Shown one piece after another: positions 1-7,329 of a stretch of DNA of 39,423 bases (position 1 is the first letter of the stretch; each line of letters begins with the position of its first letter). This stretch comes from Candidatus Rokuibacteriota bacterium (lineage in GTDB: Bacteria; Methylomirabilota; Methylomirabilia; Rokubacteriales; CSP1-6). Below the pieces are notes generated by a model. It searched no databases, was not told the DNA's origin, and saw nothing but the letters and a program-made list of their open reading frames with translations. The position numbers and the translations under genes are program-made. The DNA is taken from positions 1 through 39,423 of the forward strand of contig JACPCH010000216.1 of the NCBI GenBank assembly GCA_016179875.1. The letters are read 5' to 3'.

Positions 1-1314
1 GATCGAATCGAACTCGAGCGGCGAGACGAAGAGCGCGACCGGGAGGTCGGCGCCGAGGAGCGCCGAGACCGCGCCGCCCACGCGTACGACGCCGTCCATC
101 AGCTTGAGCGCCTGGGCGCCCACGACGCGCCCGGGGCCGATCCGGAGCTGTCCCGGGCCCGACAGCGTGTTCCAGGGGTCGGCGGCGCCGAACGCGAGGG
201 CGCCCGTCAGGTCGAGCGGCCCGGCGACGGCGTAGCCCTGGCAGAGGAAGTCCACCAGCACGCGCTCGACGGGAAGCGCGCGGATCGCCAGGTCCTTCAG
301 CTCGACGCGCGCGTCGACGCGCGCGCCGCGCGCGAGCGTGACCGTGACGTGCGTCGCGATCGTCCCGCCGCCGAGCCCCGCGGTGACGGGGCGCGCCGTC
401 AGGCGCCCGTCCTGCCAGGCCGGCGCGAGCGTGAGCCCGGTGAGCGCCAGCGTCCGCTGCTGCGGCTCCGGACACGCCGCGCTCCGCCGCGTCAGGCGCA
501 CGGTGGCGAGCGCGAGGGTCCCGGTGGCCCGGGGCGCACCGAGCGTGCCCGACACCGTGAGCGTGCCCTTGACGGGCCCCGCGATCGCCGGCGCCGGACC
601 GGCCAGGGCGGCGACGAGCGGCGCGACGTCGCGGCCGTCGAGGCTGACGCGGGCGGCCAGCGGCGCGTCGAGGAGCCCGTGGCCGCCGTTCAGCCCCCCG
701 ATGCGCCCGTCGGTGATCGTCACCGCCAGGTCGCCCGGCATCACGCGCAGAGTGCCCGCGACCGCGAGCGAGCCGGCGCCGCCGTCCGCGAGCGTGAGGT
801 TCAGGTCCTCGAGGCGCCAGGACCCCGCGGGCCCGGGCGCGCCCGGCGCGTAGGTGACGACGCCGTGCTGGATGCTCACGCGCGCGGCCAGCAGCGGCGC
901 GCCGCCGCCCGGGGCGCCGCTCCCGCCCCCGGCGCGGGGGGCCCGCGCGGTCCCGCGCGCCTCGGGCGCCGCGCCGAGGCTCGCGACGTTCCAGCGTCCG
1001 TCGGCGCGCTGGACGAGCGCGATGCGCGGCGCGCTCAGCGTCACTTCGCGGAACTCGACGCGCCCGCCGAGGAGCGGCCGGAGCCTGAGGCGTAGCCGGC
1101 CCGTGTCGAGCTTGAGGAAGGGCGCCGTGCCGAAGGCCGGGTCCTCGGCGACCTCGAGACCGCGCAGCTCGACCGCCGGCAGCGGCAGCAGGGAGAGCGA
1201 GACCGAGGCGAACTTGACGGGCCGGCCGAGCGCCTGCGCGGCGCTGCCGGCGATCAGGGCCTTGACGCGGGGAAGGTCAACGAGGAACGGCAGGGCGAGC
1301 CCCGCACGAGCCAC
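1..1314 (-). CDS. AsmA family protein, 3' end beyond the window
   Basis: The minus-strand frame is open from a GTG at 1314 to the window edge (438 codons), with no stop in the stretches I translated at both ends and in the middle. The N-terminal part reads LPFLVDLPRVKALIAG, then GRPVKFASVSLSLLP, FLKLDTGRLRLRLRPLL and GRWNVASL. This is the typical opening of AsmA proteins, inner-membrane-anchored periplasmic proteins related to bridge-like lipid-transfer proteins. It follows the Tim44-like gene by 14 nt and is probably cotranscribed with it. The start is doubtful. AsmA proteins normally begin with a full membrane anchor, and here only about eight hydrophobic residues precede the conserved part. 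A second GTG at 1319, in another frame, reads VKWLVRG, which looks like the missing beginning, so part of the anchor may have been lost with a frame change. The family call is firm; the exact 5' end is not. Confidence 0.75.
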   Translation of the reverse strand, partial: MARAGLALPFLVDLPRVKALIAGSAAQALGRPVKFASVSLSLLPLPAVELRGLEVAEDPAFGTAPFLKLDTGRLRLRLRPLLGGRVEFREVTLSAPRIALVQRADGRWNVASLGAAPEARGTARAPRAGGGSGAPGGGAPLLAARVSIQHGVVTYAPGAPGPAGSWRLEDLNLTLADGGAGSLAVAGTLRVMPGDLAVTITDGRIGGLNGGHGLLDAPLAARVSLDGRDVAPLVAALAGPAPAIAGPVKGTLTVSGTLGAPRATGTLALATVRLTRRSAACPEPQQRTLALTGLTLAPAWQDGRLTARPVTAGLGGGTIATHVTVTLARGARVDARVELKDLAIRALPVERVLVDFLCQGYAVAGPLDLTGALAFGAADPWNTLSGPGQLRIGPGRVVGAQALKLMDGVVRVGGAVSALLGADLPVALFVSPLEFDSI

Positions 1315-1328
1315 TTCACCGCACGAAC

Positions 1329-2291
1329 CTAGCCCGGCTGGATCGCGGAGAGCCTCCAGGGCTTCGGGCCGACCGGACGCGTGAAGGTCCAGAACTCCTC
1401 GACACTCTGCGGGCTCTTCGAGCCGTCCACGAGGCCGCCCGAGGTGTCGTCCACCGTGTAGTCCACGAGCGAGACGGCGAAGTACACCGTCGCCCAGTCC
1501 TGGCCGCTCTCCTGCCAGGCCTCGCTCAGCTCGGCGCGGTTGATCACGATCTGCTCGATCCGGTTGGTCTGGCGCGCGCCGCGGAGCTGGTCGCACTGGG
1601 CCTGCAGCCGCGCGTACTCCTGGGGCGTGAGCCGGTCGTTGAGCGCGCTCACGTCGCGCCGCCCGATCCCCTGCTGGACGTCGTTGAACACCGCCTGCGC
1701 CCAGCGCGTGAACGCGTCGGGATCGAAGCCCGCGTCCATCTGGCGGACGAAGCCGAGGCCGCGCTCGAGGTCCGACGGCGCCGCCGGCGCCTCGGCGACC
1801 GCGGCGCCGCCCCCGGCCGCGCCCGACCAGCTCGGGCTGGCCGTGCCGTACGCGCTGCCGCCGGCCGCCGCCCCGGCATACGCCGGCGCGGGCTGCGACG
1901 CCTGACGGCTGCGGAACATCCGCACCGCGAAGAAGATGACGGCGCCGACGATGAGCATCTCGAGCAGGCCGAACCCACCGAGGCCACCGCCGAAACCACC
2001 GAGGCCGCCGAAGAGCATCGAGCCGAGGAGACCGCCGAGCGCGAAGCCCGCGAGGCCGCCCATGAGCCCGCCGAACATGCCCGGCCGCTGAGGCGCGGAC
2101 GGCCCCGGCTGGCTCAGCGAGCGCGAGGGCGTCGTGGGCATGGCGGGCGACGACGGCCGCACCGGCGCCGAGTATGAGCGCGAGCCGCGGCTGCCCCCGC
2201 CACCGGCGCGCGCCCAGACGGCGGCGGTGTCGGCCAGGAACAGCGCGGTGATGGCCAATCCGATAACGAGCAACGAGGCTCGTGATGTCAT
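1329..2291 (-). CDS. Tim44-like domain membrane protein (copy A)
   Basis: A 320-residue protein. Residues 1-28 form a signal peptide ending near VWARA. A low-complexity Gly/Ser/Pro stretch, a Gly-rich hydrophobic stretch (about 70-105) and a membrane segment (LLEMLIVGAVIFFAVRMF) follow. The C-terminal third, from about residue 175, is a Tim44-like domain: a helical region, then strands ending in FWTFTRPVG and PWRLSAIQ. Bacterial Tim44-like proteins are membrane-attached and of uncertain function; the domain is shared with the mitochondrial import subunit and with ribosomal protein mL45. The ATG at 2291 is preceded by GGAGG at 7 nt spacing. It is a tandem paralogue of the gene at 2334-3242, with the same order of signal peptide, Ser/Pro linker, Gly-rich stretch, membrane helix and domain. 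It lies directly upstream of the AsmA gene, which suggests an envelope role (inference). Confidence 0.8.
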   Translation of the reverse strand: MTSRASLLVIGLAITALFLADTAAVWARAGGGGSRGSRSYSAPVRPSSPAMPTTPSRSLSQPGPSAPQRPGMFGGLMGGLAGFALGGLLGSMLFGGLGGFGGGLGGFGLLEMLIVGAVIFFAVRMFRSRQASQPAPAYAGAAAGGSAYGTASPSWSGAAGGGAAVAEAPAAPSDLERGLGFVRQMDAGFDPDAFTRWAQAVFNDVQQGIGRRDVSALNDRLTPQEYARLQAQCDQLRGARQTNRIEQIVINRAELSEAWQESGQDWATVYFAVSLVDYTVDDTSGGLVDGSKSPQSVEEFWTFTRPVGPKPWRLSAIQPG

Positions 2292-2333
2292 GGGTGTACC
2301 TCCGGACGCTATACTACCGCACTTCGCTCCGGC

Positions 2334-3242
2334 TCACGCCGTCTGGATCGCCGCGAGCTTCCACGCCTGCGACCCGGCCGGCCGGGTGAAGGTCCAGGAC
2401 TCGGCGAAGTCGCGCGGGGTCTCCTTCGAGCCGTCCACGACGCTGTCGGAGGCGTCGTCGAGCGTGTAGTCGAGCAGCGAGCCGGCCAGGCGCACGACGG
2501 CGTACTCGTGCTCGCCCTGCCGCCAGGCGTCGGTCACCTCGGCCTGCGCGAGGTCGAGCTTCTCGACGTGGTTCGACTGTTTCGCGCTCTTCAGGCGGTC
2601 GCACCAGGCCTGGAGCGCGCCATACACCTTCGGCGTGAGGCGGTTCCGGAACATGCCCATGTCGCGCATGGCGAGCCCGCTGCGCACGCCCGAGTAGAGC
2701 GCGCGCGTGGCGTCGGCGAGCCCGGCGCGGTCGAAGGGCTGCATGGGCTGGCGCGCCGCCGGCTCGGGCGTCACGACGGCGCCCACGCGCGCCGGCGGCG
2801 CGCCCGCCACCGCGTAGGCCGGCCGGGCCGACGCCTCCTTGTGGCGGAAGAGCGAGAGGAAGAGGTAGACGCCGAGGCCGACGAGGGCCAGCTCCACGAG
2901 CCCGATGCCCCCGCCCATGCCCGCGCCGAACACCATCCGGCCGAGGAGGCCGCCCAGCATGAAGCCGGCCGCGCCCGAGGTGAAGTTGACGAAGAAGCTC
3001 GGGCGCGGCCCCGCCGGCTTGGCCGGCGACGCCGCCGGCGCGGCGGGCTTGGTCACGGAGCGCGACGGGCTCGAGGGCACCGAGGGCATCGCGGGTGTCG
3101 CGGGCCGGGCCGGCGCGGAGTACGAGCGCCCGCCGCGCGAGCCGCCGCCGAAGCGTGCCCGGGCCCAGGCGTCGTCCGCCTGGGTGACGAACCAGGCCGT
3201 CATCACCACCGCGACCATCGAGAGGAGCGCTCGCCGCTTCAT
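2334..3242 (-). CDS. Tim44-like domain membrane protein (copy B)
   Basis: A 302-residue paralogue of the next gene downstream. I chose the ATG at 3242, not the longer open frame, because it begins MKRRALLSMVAVVMTAWF, a clear signal sequence, and has GAGGAGG a few bases upstream. The order is signal peptide (about 1-27), Gly/Ser/Arg and Pro-rich linker, Gly-rich hydrophobic patch (FMLGGLLGRMVFGAGMGGG), membrane helix (LVELALVGLGVYLFLSLF) and Tim44-like domain (about 160-302). The domain ends SWTFTRPAG and WKLAAIQ, matching the other copy's FWTFTRPVG and WRLSAIQ. Only 42 nt separate the two copies, so they probably form one transcript with the AsmA gene. The specific role is unknown. The family call is well supported by the two copies agreeing with each other. 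Confidence 0.8.
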   Translation of the reverse strand: MKRRALLSMVAVVMTAWFVTQADDAWARARFGGGSRGGRSYSAPARPATPAMPSVPSSPSRSVTKPAAPAASPAKPAGPRPSFFVNFTSGAAGFMLGGLLGRMVFGAGMGGGIGLVELALVGLGVYLFLSLFRHKEASARPAYAVAGAPPARVGAVVTPEPAARQPMQPFDRAGLADATRALYSGVRSGLAMRDMGMFRNRLTPKVYGALQAWCDRLKSAKQSNHVEKLDLAQAEVTDAWRQGEHEYAVVRLAGSLLDYTLDDASDSVVDGSKETPRDFAESWTFTRPAGSQAWKLAAIQTA

Positions 3243-3355
3243 GACCCACCCTCCTCGTCCGGGGTGCAGAGCACGAGGTTCAGACGTGCTCACAGCAAGA
3301 GGAGCGCCAGGTCGAAGCGGCTTGAAATTCAGGGACTTCGGAGATGGGGCCGCCC

Positions 3356-3392
3356 GGCGGTGACATTTTCCGGACCCAACCTGGTCACCGCC
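3356..3392. repeat. inverted repeat in the 176-bp intergenic region
   Basis: A perfect 9-bp inverted repeat, GGCGGTGAC at 3356-3364 and GTCACCGCC at 3384-3392, with a 19-nt spacer. It lies between the acyl-CoA ligase stop (3419) and the Tim44-like copy B start (3242). No T-run follows on either strand. It could be a factor-dependent terminator for the ligase transcript or an operator; I cannot tell which. Nothing else in 3243-3418 looks coding. Confidence 0.35.
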
Positions 3393-3418
3393 GTTGGCCA
3401 ATTTCTGGCTAGCCGTGG

Positions 3419-4888
3419 CTAGCCGAGCTTGCGCAGCTCCTTCTTCAAGATCTTGCCCGTCGGGTTTTTCGGAAGCGCGCCGATGAACGCGACCTGCTCG
3501 GGCACCTTGTAAGCGGCGACGGCGCCCCGGCAGACCTCACGCAGCGCCTCGGGCGTCACCGTCCGGCCCTCCTGGAGGACCACGAACGCCTTCACGGCCT
3601 CGCCGCGGACGGGATCGGGCACGCCCACGACCGCGGCCTCCTTCACCGCCTCGTGGCGGTACAGGACCTCCTCGACCTCGCGCGGGAACACCTTGAAGCC
3701 GGCGACGTTGATCATGTCCTTCACGCGGTCCACGAGGTAGTAGTAGCCCCCGGCGTCGCGGTAGCCGATGTCGCCGGAGTGGAGCCAGCCGTCGCGGATC
3801 GCCTCGGCGGTGGCCTGGGGATTGCCGAAGTAGCCCTTCATCACGTTGGGGCCCTTGATGAGGACCTCGCCCAGCTCGCCGTCGGGCACCTCCCGGCCCT
3901 CCTCGTCCACCACCCGCATCTCGACGTTCTCGATCGGCGTGCCGACCGAGCCCGGGCGGACCTGGACGTCGTGGTTCCACGCCGCGAAGGGCGAGCACTC
4001 GGTGAGCCCGTAGCCCTGCGCGACCGGCCGGCCGTAGCGCTCCTGCCAGCGCCGCTCGACGTCGGTCGGCAGCGTCGCCGCCGCCGAGAAGAAGATCCGG
4101 ATCGAGGAGAAGTCGAGCGGCTTGTCCATGGACAGGAACAGGATGTACATCGTCGGGACGCCGTAGAGCAGCGTGACGCGATGCCGGGCCACCGCGCCGA
4201 GAAACTGATCGGGGACGAAGCGCGGCTGGACGACGAGGAGCGCGCCCGCCGTCACCAGCGCGTTCATGACGAAGTTCTGGCCGAAGCAGTGGAACATCGG
4301 CACCGCGCAGAGCCCGCGGTCCTCGGGCGTCATCCGGAGGTGGTGGACGGTCGCGTAGGCGTTCGAGACGACGTTGGCGTGGCTCAGCATGACGCCCTTG
4401 GGCCGGCCCGTCGTCGCCGAGGTGTAGAGGATCGCCGCCGTCGCCTCGCGGTCGAGGTCGAGCGCGCGCCGCGGCTCCCCGCCCGGGAGCGCCGCGAACT
4501 CCTCGGCCGGCAGCACGTGCGTGACCGACGGCATGCGGTCGCGCGGCGGCAGGTTGCCCGCCACGGCGGCCGCCGTGATGACGGCCTTCGGCGTCGCGTC
4601 GCCGGCGATGTAGGCGATCTCCTCGGCGGCGTAGGTGACGTTGAGCGAGAGCGGGATCACCCCGAGCTTCTGCGCCGCGTAGTAGGTCAGGACGAACTCG
4701 GCCGAGTTCGGCAGGTGCAGGCCGATCCGGTCGCCGGCCTGGAGGCCGAGGCGCGCGAGGCGGCCCGCCAGCACCGAGCAGGCGGCGTCGAGCTCGCGGT
4801 AGGTCCAGCGCTGCTCGCCGGCGGCGATCAGCGCGGGGCGGTCGGCGTGCCAGCGCGCCGCCTGCTCGAGCAGCCCGGCGACGTTCAC
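3419..4888 (-). CDS. AMP-forming acyl-CoA ligase
   Basis: A 489-residue member of the ANL superfamily, which activates a carboxylic acid with ATP and transfers it to CoA. The GTG start at 4888 overlaps the upstream gene's stop as GTGA. It gives VNVAGLLEQAARWHADRPAL, the usual beginning of these enzymes; the longer open frame upstream is only a shadow of the oxidoreductase. Visible motifs are the P-loop-like YTSATTGRPKGVMLSHANV (Ala where Gly is common), GYGLTECSPF (A5), the GWLHSGDIGY region (A7), VKDMINVAGFKVFPREVE (hinge) and the C-terminal PKNPTGKILKKEL containing the catalytic Lys. The length is slightly short for the family, and the C-terminus looks complete. No CoA-specific substrate can be named; medium- to long-chain or aromatic acids are possible. 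It is translationally coupled to a quinone oxidoreductase. Confidence 0.88.
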   Translation of the reverse strand: MNVAGLLEQAARWHADRPALIAAGEQRWTYRELDAACSVLAGRLARLGLQAGDRIGLHLPNSAEFVLTYYAAQKLGVIPLSLNVTYAAEEIAYIAGDATPKAVITAAAVAGNLPPRDRMPSVTHVLPAEEFAALPGGEPRRALDLDREATAAILYTSATTGRPKGVMLSHANVVSNAYATVHHLRMTPEDRGLCAVPMFHCFGQNFVMNALVTAGALLVVQPRFVPDQFLGAVARHRVTLLYGVPTMYILFLSMDKPLDFSSIRIFFSAAATLPTDVERRWQERYGRPVAQGYGLTECSPFAAWNHDVQVRPGSVGTPIENVEMRVVDEEGREVPDGELGEVLIKGPNVMKGYFGNPQATAEAIRDGWLHSGDIGYRDAGGYYYLVDRVKDMINVAGFKVFPREVEEVLYRHEAVKEAAVVGVPDPVRGEAVKAFVVLQEGRTVTPEALREVCRGAVAAYKVPEQVAFIGALPKNPTGKILKKELRKLG

Positions 4889-5853
4889 GGGATCAGCAGC
4901 ACCTTGCCCGTGGTCTTGCGCCCCTCGAGCGCCCGGTGGGCCTCGGCCGCGTCCTTGAGCGGGAACTCGAATTCGAGGCGCAGCTTCAGCCTGCCGTCGC
5001 GGACCCAGCCCGCGATCTCGCCCGCGCGCTGCAGCAGCTCGTCGCGGGTGATGATGTGGTGGTTGAGGCTCGGCCGCGTCAGGAAGAGCGAGCCCTTGGC
5101 GTTGAGCGTCTGCGGGTCGAAGGCGCCGATGGGGCCGCTCGAGGCGCCGTAGAGCGCCATCAGGCCGCGCGGGACCAGGCAGTTGAGGCCCTTGTCGAAC
5201 GTGGTCTTGCCCACCGAGTCGTACACGACCTGGACGCCCTTGCCGCCGGTGAGCCGCTTCACCTCGGCCTCGAAGTCCTGCGTGCTGTAAAGAATCACCT
5301 CGTCCGCCCCCGCCTCGCGCGCGAGCTTGGCCTTCTCCGGCGTGGACACGGTGCCGATGACGCGGGCGCCGCGCATCTTCGCGATCTGGCACAGCAGCAG
5401 GCCGACGCCGCCCGCGGCGGCGTGGACCAGGCAGGTGTCGCCCGCCTTCAGCGGGTAGGTGGAGCACGCGAGGTAGTGGGCGGTCATGCCCTGCAGCATC
5501 ATCGTCGCGCCCTGCTTCGTGCTGAGGCCGGCCGGCAGGATCACCAGCCGCGCCGCCGGCACCGCCGCGTACTGGGCGTAGGCGCCCGGCACGCCCGTGT
5601 AGGCGACCCGGTCGCCCGCCTTCACGTCGGTGACGCCGGAGCCGACGGCGCTCACGGTGCCGCCGCCCTCCACGCCGAGCGTCAGCGGCAGCGTGAGCTT
5701 GTACAGGCCGCTGCGCTGGTAGACGTCCATGAAGTTGATGCCGGCGGCGTCGAGCTTGACGACCACCTCGCCCGCCTTGGGCTGGGGCTCGGCGATGTCC
5801 TCCAGGCGCATGACCTCGGGACCGCCTTGCGTATGGATGCGAACGGCTTTCAT
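4885..5853 (-). CDS. NADPH:quinone oxidoreductase, MDR superfamily
   Basis: A 322-residue zinc-free medium-chain dehydrogenase/reductase of the quinone oxidoreductase (QOR) type, expected to reduce quinones or enones with NADPH in the cytoplasm. The N-terminal GroES-like domain contains AGINFMDVYQRSGLY and LPLTLGVEGGGTV, both characteristic of QOR. The Rossmann fold has AAAGGVGLLLCQIAK (about residues 144-158), and QVVYDSVGKTTF follows. It lacks the Cys-rich structural zinc loop of zinc alcohol dehydrogenases. The start ATG is preceded by GGGAGG at suitable spacing. Its stop overlaps the start of the acyl-CoA ligase, so the two are coupled; the 40-nt gap upstream leaves room for its own ribosome site. 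The pair suggests degradation or activation of an unsaturated or aromatic acid (inference). Confidence 0.88.
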   Translation of the reverse strand: MKAVRIHTQGGPEVMRLEDIAEPQPKAGEVVVKLDAAGINFMDVYQRSGLYKLTLPLTLGVEGGGTVSAVGSGVTDVKAGDRVAYTGVPGAYAQYAAVPAARLVILPAGLSTKQGATMMLQGMTAHYLACSTYPLKAGDTCLVHAAAGGVGLLLCQIAKMRGARVIGTVSTPEKAKLAREAGADEVILYSTQDFEAEVKRLTGGKGVQVVYDSVGKTTFDKGLNCLVPRGLMALYGASSGPIGAFDPQTLNAKGSLFLTRPSLNHHIITRDELLQRAGEIAGWVRDGRLKLRLEFEFPLKDAAEAHRALEGRKTTGKVLLIP

Positions 5854-5893
5854 CGGTGCGACCTCCCTCGACGGATTCGTGCGGCGCAGCGGA

Positions 5894-6745
5894 TTATAGC
5901 ACCGGCGTTCGCGCCGGCTCGCCCAGGAGGCCGCGCAGCCAGTGGTACAGCGCGTAGCACTCGAGGGCGAACGGCGGAAAGCCGAGGTAGCCGAGCACGG
6001 GCATCTCGAAGAGCTTCACGTCGGGCGGGTACGGGACCGTGTAGGTCCACTTCGTCAGCGCCCAGTAGTTCCAGAACTCCCAGAGGACCCCGCACACGAG
6101 GCCGCTCGCCAGCAGCGCGGCGAGACGCGAGGCGTCGCCCGTCGCGAGGTCGGCGAGCCAGGACGGCCGCCCGCGCCGGCAGTTCAGGGGCTCGAGGAGG
6201 AGCAGGAGGCCCGTCCAGACGAGCGGCACGAGCCACGCCGAGACGACGACGAGCGGCAGCGCCGCCGCCACGGCGCCGAGCGCGATCGACGCGCGCAGCG
6301 CGCGCTCGGACGGCCGCCAGGGCCTCACCCGCGCGCGCCGGAACACGGTGGCGCGCAGCGCCGAGGCCGTCAGGAAGAGCGCCGGGAAGATCGTCGCGAA
6401 CGCCCAGTCGTAGCCGACGCGCCGCAGGAAGAGGTTCGGCTCCATCTCGTGGTACCGCCACCACAGGCCGACCGCGTCGGCGCCGCCGCGCCAGAAGCGC
6501 GGGGCGTTGTACCACTCGAAGAGCCACCAGCCGCCGACGGAGACGAGCGCGACCAGCACGGCCTCCACGCGGTCGGTCGTGAGGTAGGAGCGGCCGGTGA
6601 GCCGGGCGACCACCGCGTCCAGCAGGAGGACGTAGCCCGTCCAGACGACCGGGGTGAACCACCGCCCGGCGAGCGCCGAGCCCGAGAGCAGCGCCGCCTC
6701 GGCGCCGAGGACGACGCCGAGGCCGATCCAGCCGTGGCGCCGCAC
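5894..6745 (-). CDS. polytopic membrane protein with internal duplication
   Basis: I do not recognise a named family. The chosen GTG at 6745 gives 283 residues. Hydrophobic segments near residues 8-25, 32-46, 61-78, 114-130, 155-175, 176-186, 206-224 and 252-272 predict about seven or eight membrane helices. The protein appears duplicated: residues about 29-85 (FTPVVWTGYVLLLD, then GGWWLFEWYNAPRFW) match about 171-233 (WLVPLVWTGLLLLLE, then CGVLWEFWNYWALTKW). Both are followed by a W.Y stretch and a GY...FP motif. The conserved aromatic and acidic residues inside helices suggest a binding site in the membrane. It follows the secreted unknown protein by 17 nt and probably shares its transcript. 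A transport or lipid-modifying role would be a guess. Confidence 0.65.
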   Translation of the reverse strand: MRRHGWIGLGVVLGAEAALLSGSALAGRWFTPVVWTGYVLLLDAVVARLTGRSYLTTDRVEAVLVALVSVGGWWLFEWYNAPRFWRGGADAVGLWWRYHEMEPNLFLRRVGYDWAFATIFPALFLTASALRATVFRRARVRPWRPSERALRASIALGAVAAALPLVVVSAWLVPLVWTGLLLLLEPLNCRRGRPSWLADLATGDASRLAALLASGLVCGVLWEFWNYWALTKWTYTVPYPPDVKLFEMPVLGYLGFPPFALECYALYHWLRGLLGEPARTPVL

Positions 6746-6762
6746 GCCCGTCCCCCGCCCCC

Positions 6763-7329
6763 TCAGCGCATCGCGGACAGATCGATCGTGAAGCGGTTGA
6801 CGTCGCGCCCGTCGGCGTCGCGGATCACCAGCAGCACCCGCGCCTTGCCGCCGATGTCGCGGACCGGGAAGCCGTACATGCTGCGCGCGAGGTAGCGGCC
6901 GCCCTCCTCGCGCGCGGCGGTGCGCTCGTTCTGGACGAACGACGGCTCGACCTCGCGGTCGCCGACGAGGATCCGCGGCGTGTAATAGCGGGCGAAGTCC
7001 TCGCGCGGGCCGCGCAGCTCGGCCCAGATCACCAGGCGCTCGCCCTGCTCGCGCAGCAGCCGGTCGGGCTCGCCGGGCTTGAGCTTTTCGCTCTTGAACG
7101 CCGCGTGCCGCGCCGCGAGCACGAGCCGATGGAACGGGGTGACGACCGTCACGCTCTCGCCGGACGCGTGGGCCACCCGCCACTCGCGGTCGAACGCCTC
7201 CTGGGTGACGGACCGGGCGCCCACGCGCAGCGCCTCGGTCCGCTCGCCGGGCGTGAGCGCGAACGAGGCCGCCGCCGCCGGCCACGGCGGCAGCAGGAGG
7301 AGCAGGGCGACCGCCGGCAGCGCCCTCAC
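6763..7329 (-). CDS. secreted protein of unknown function
   Basis: A 188-residue protein. The GTG at 7329 overlaps the M16 gene's TGA (GTGA). It begins VRALPAVALLLLLPPWPAAAA, a signal peptide with a likely cleavage site near residue 21, so the mature protein should be periplasmic or exported. The mature part has no Cys and no recognisable catalytic motif. It looks like a mixed alpha/beta domain with repeated charged stretches and ends in VLLVIRDADGRDVNRFTIDL, which resembles an Ig-like or beta-sandwich edge. It sits between a non-catalytic M16 homologue and a duplicated membrane protein in one tightly spaced run, so the three may act together in the envelope (inference from spacing only). Confidence 0.6.
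   Translation of the reverse strand: MRALPAVALLLLLPPWPAAAASFALTPGERTEALRVGARSVTQEAFDREWRVAHASGESVTVVTPFHRLVLAARHAAFKSEKLKPGEPDRLLREQGERLVIWAELRGPREDFARYYTPRILVGDREVEPSFVQNERTAAREEGGRYLARSMYGFPVRDIGGKARVLLVIRDADGRDVNRFTIDLSAMR

Noticed and set aside
338-1384. Plus-strand open frames at the left end
   Set aside because: They are low-complexity translations opposite a clear AsmA gene.
4889-5467. N-terminal extension of the acyl-CoA ligase frame (about 190 residues)
   Set aside because: It is Arg/Gly/Pro-rich sequence antiphase to the quinone oxidoreductase. The ligase family begins at the GTG that overlaps the oxidoreductase stop.
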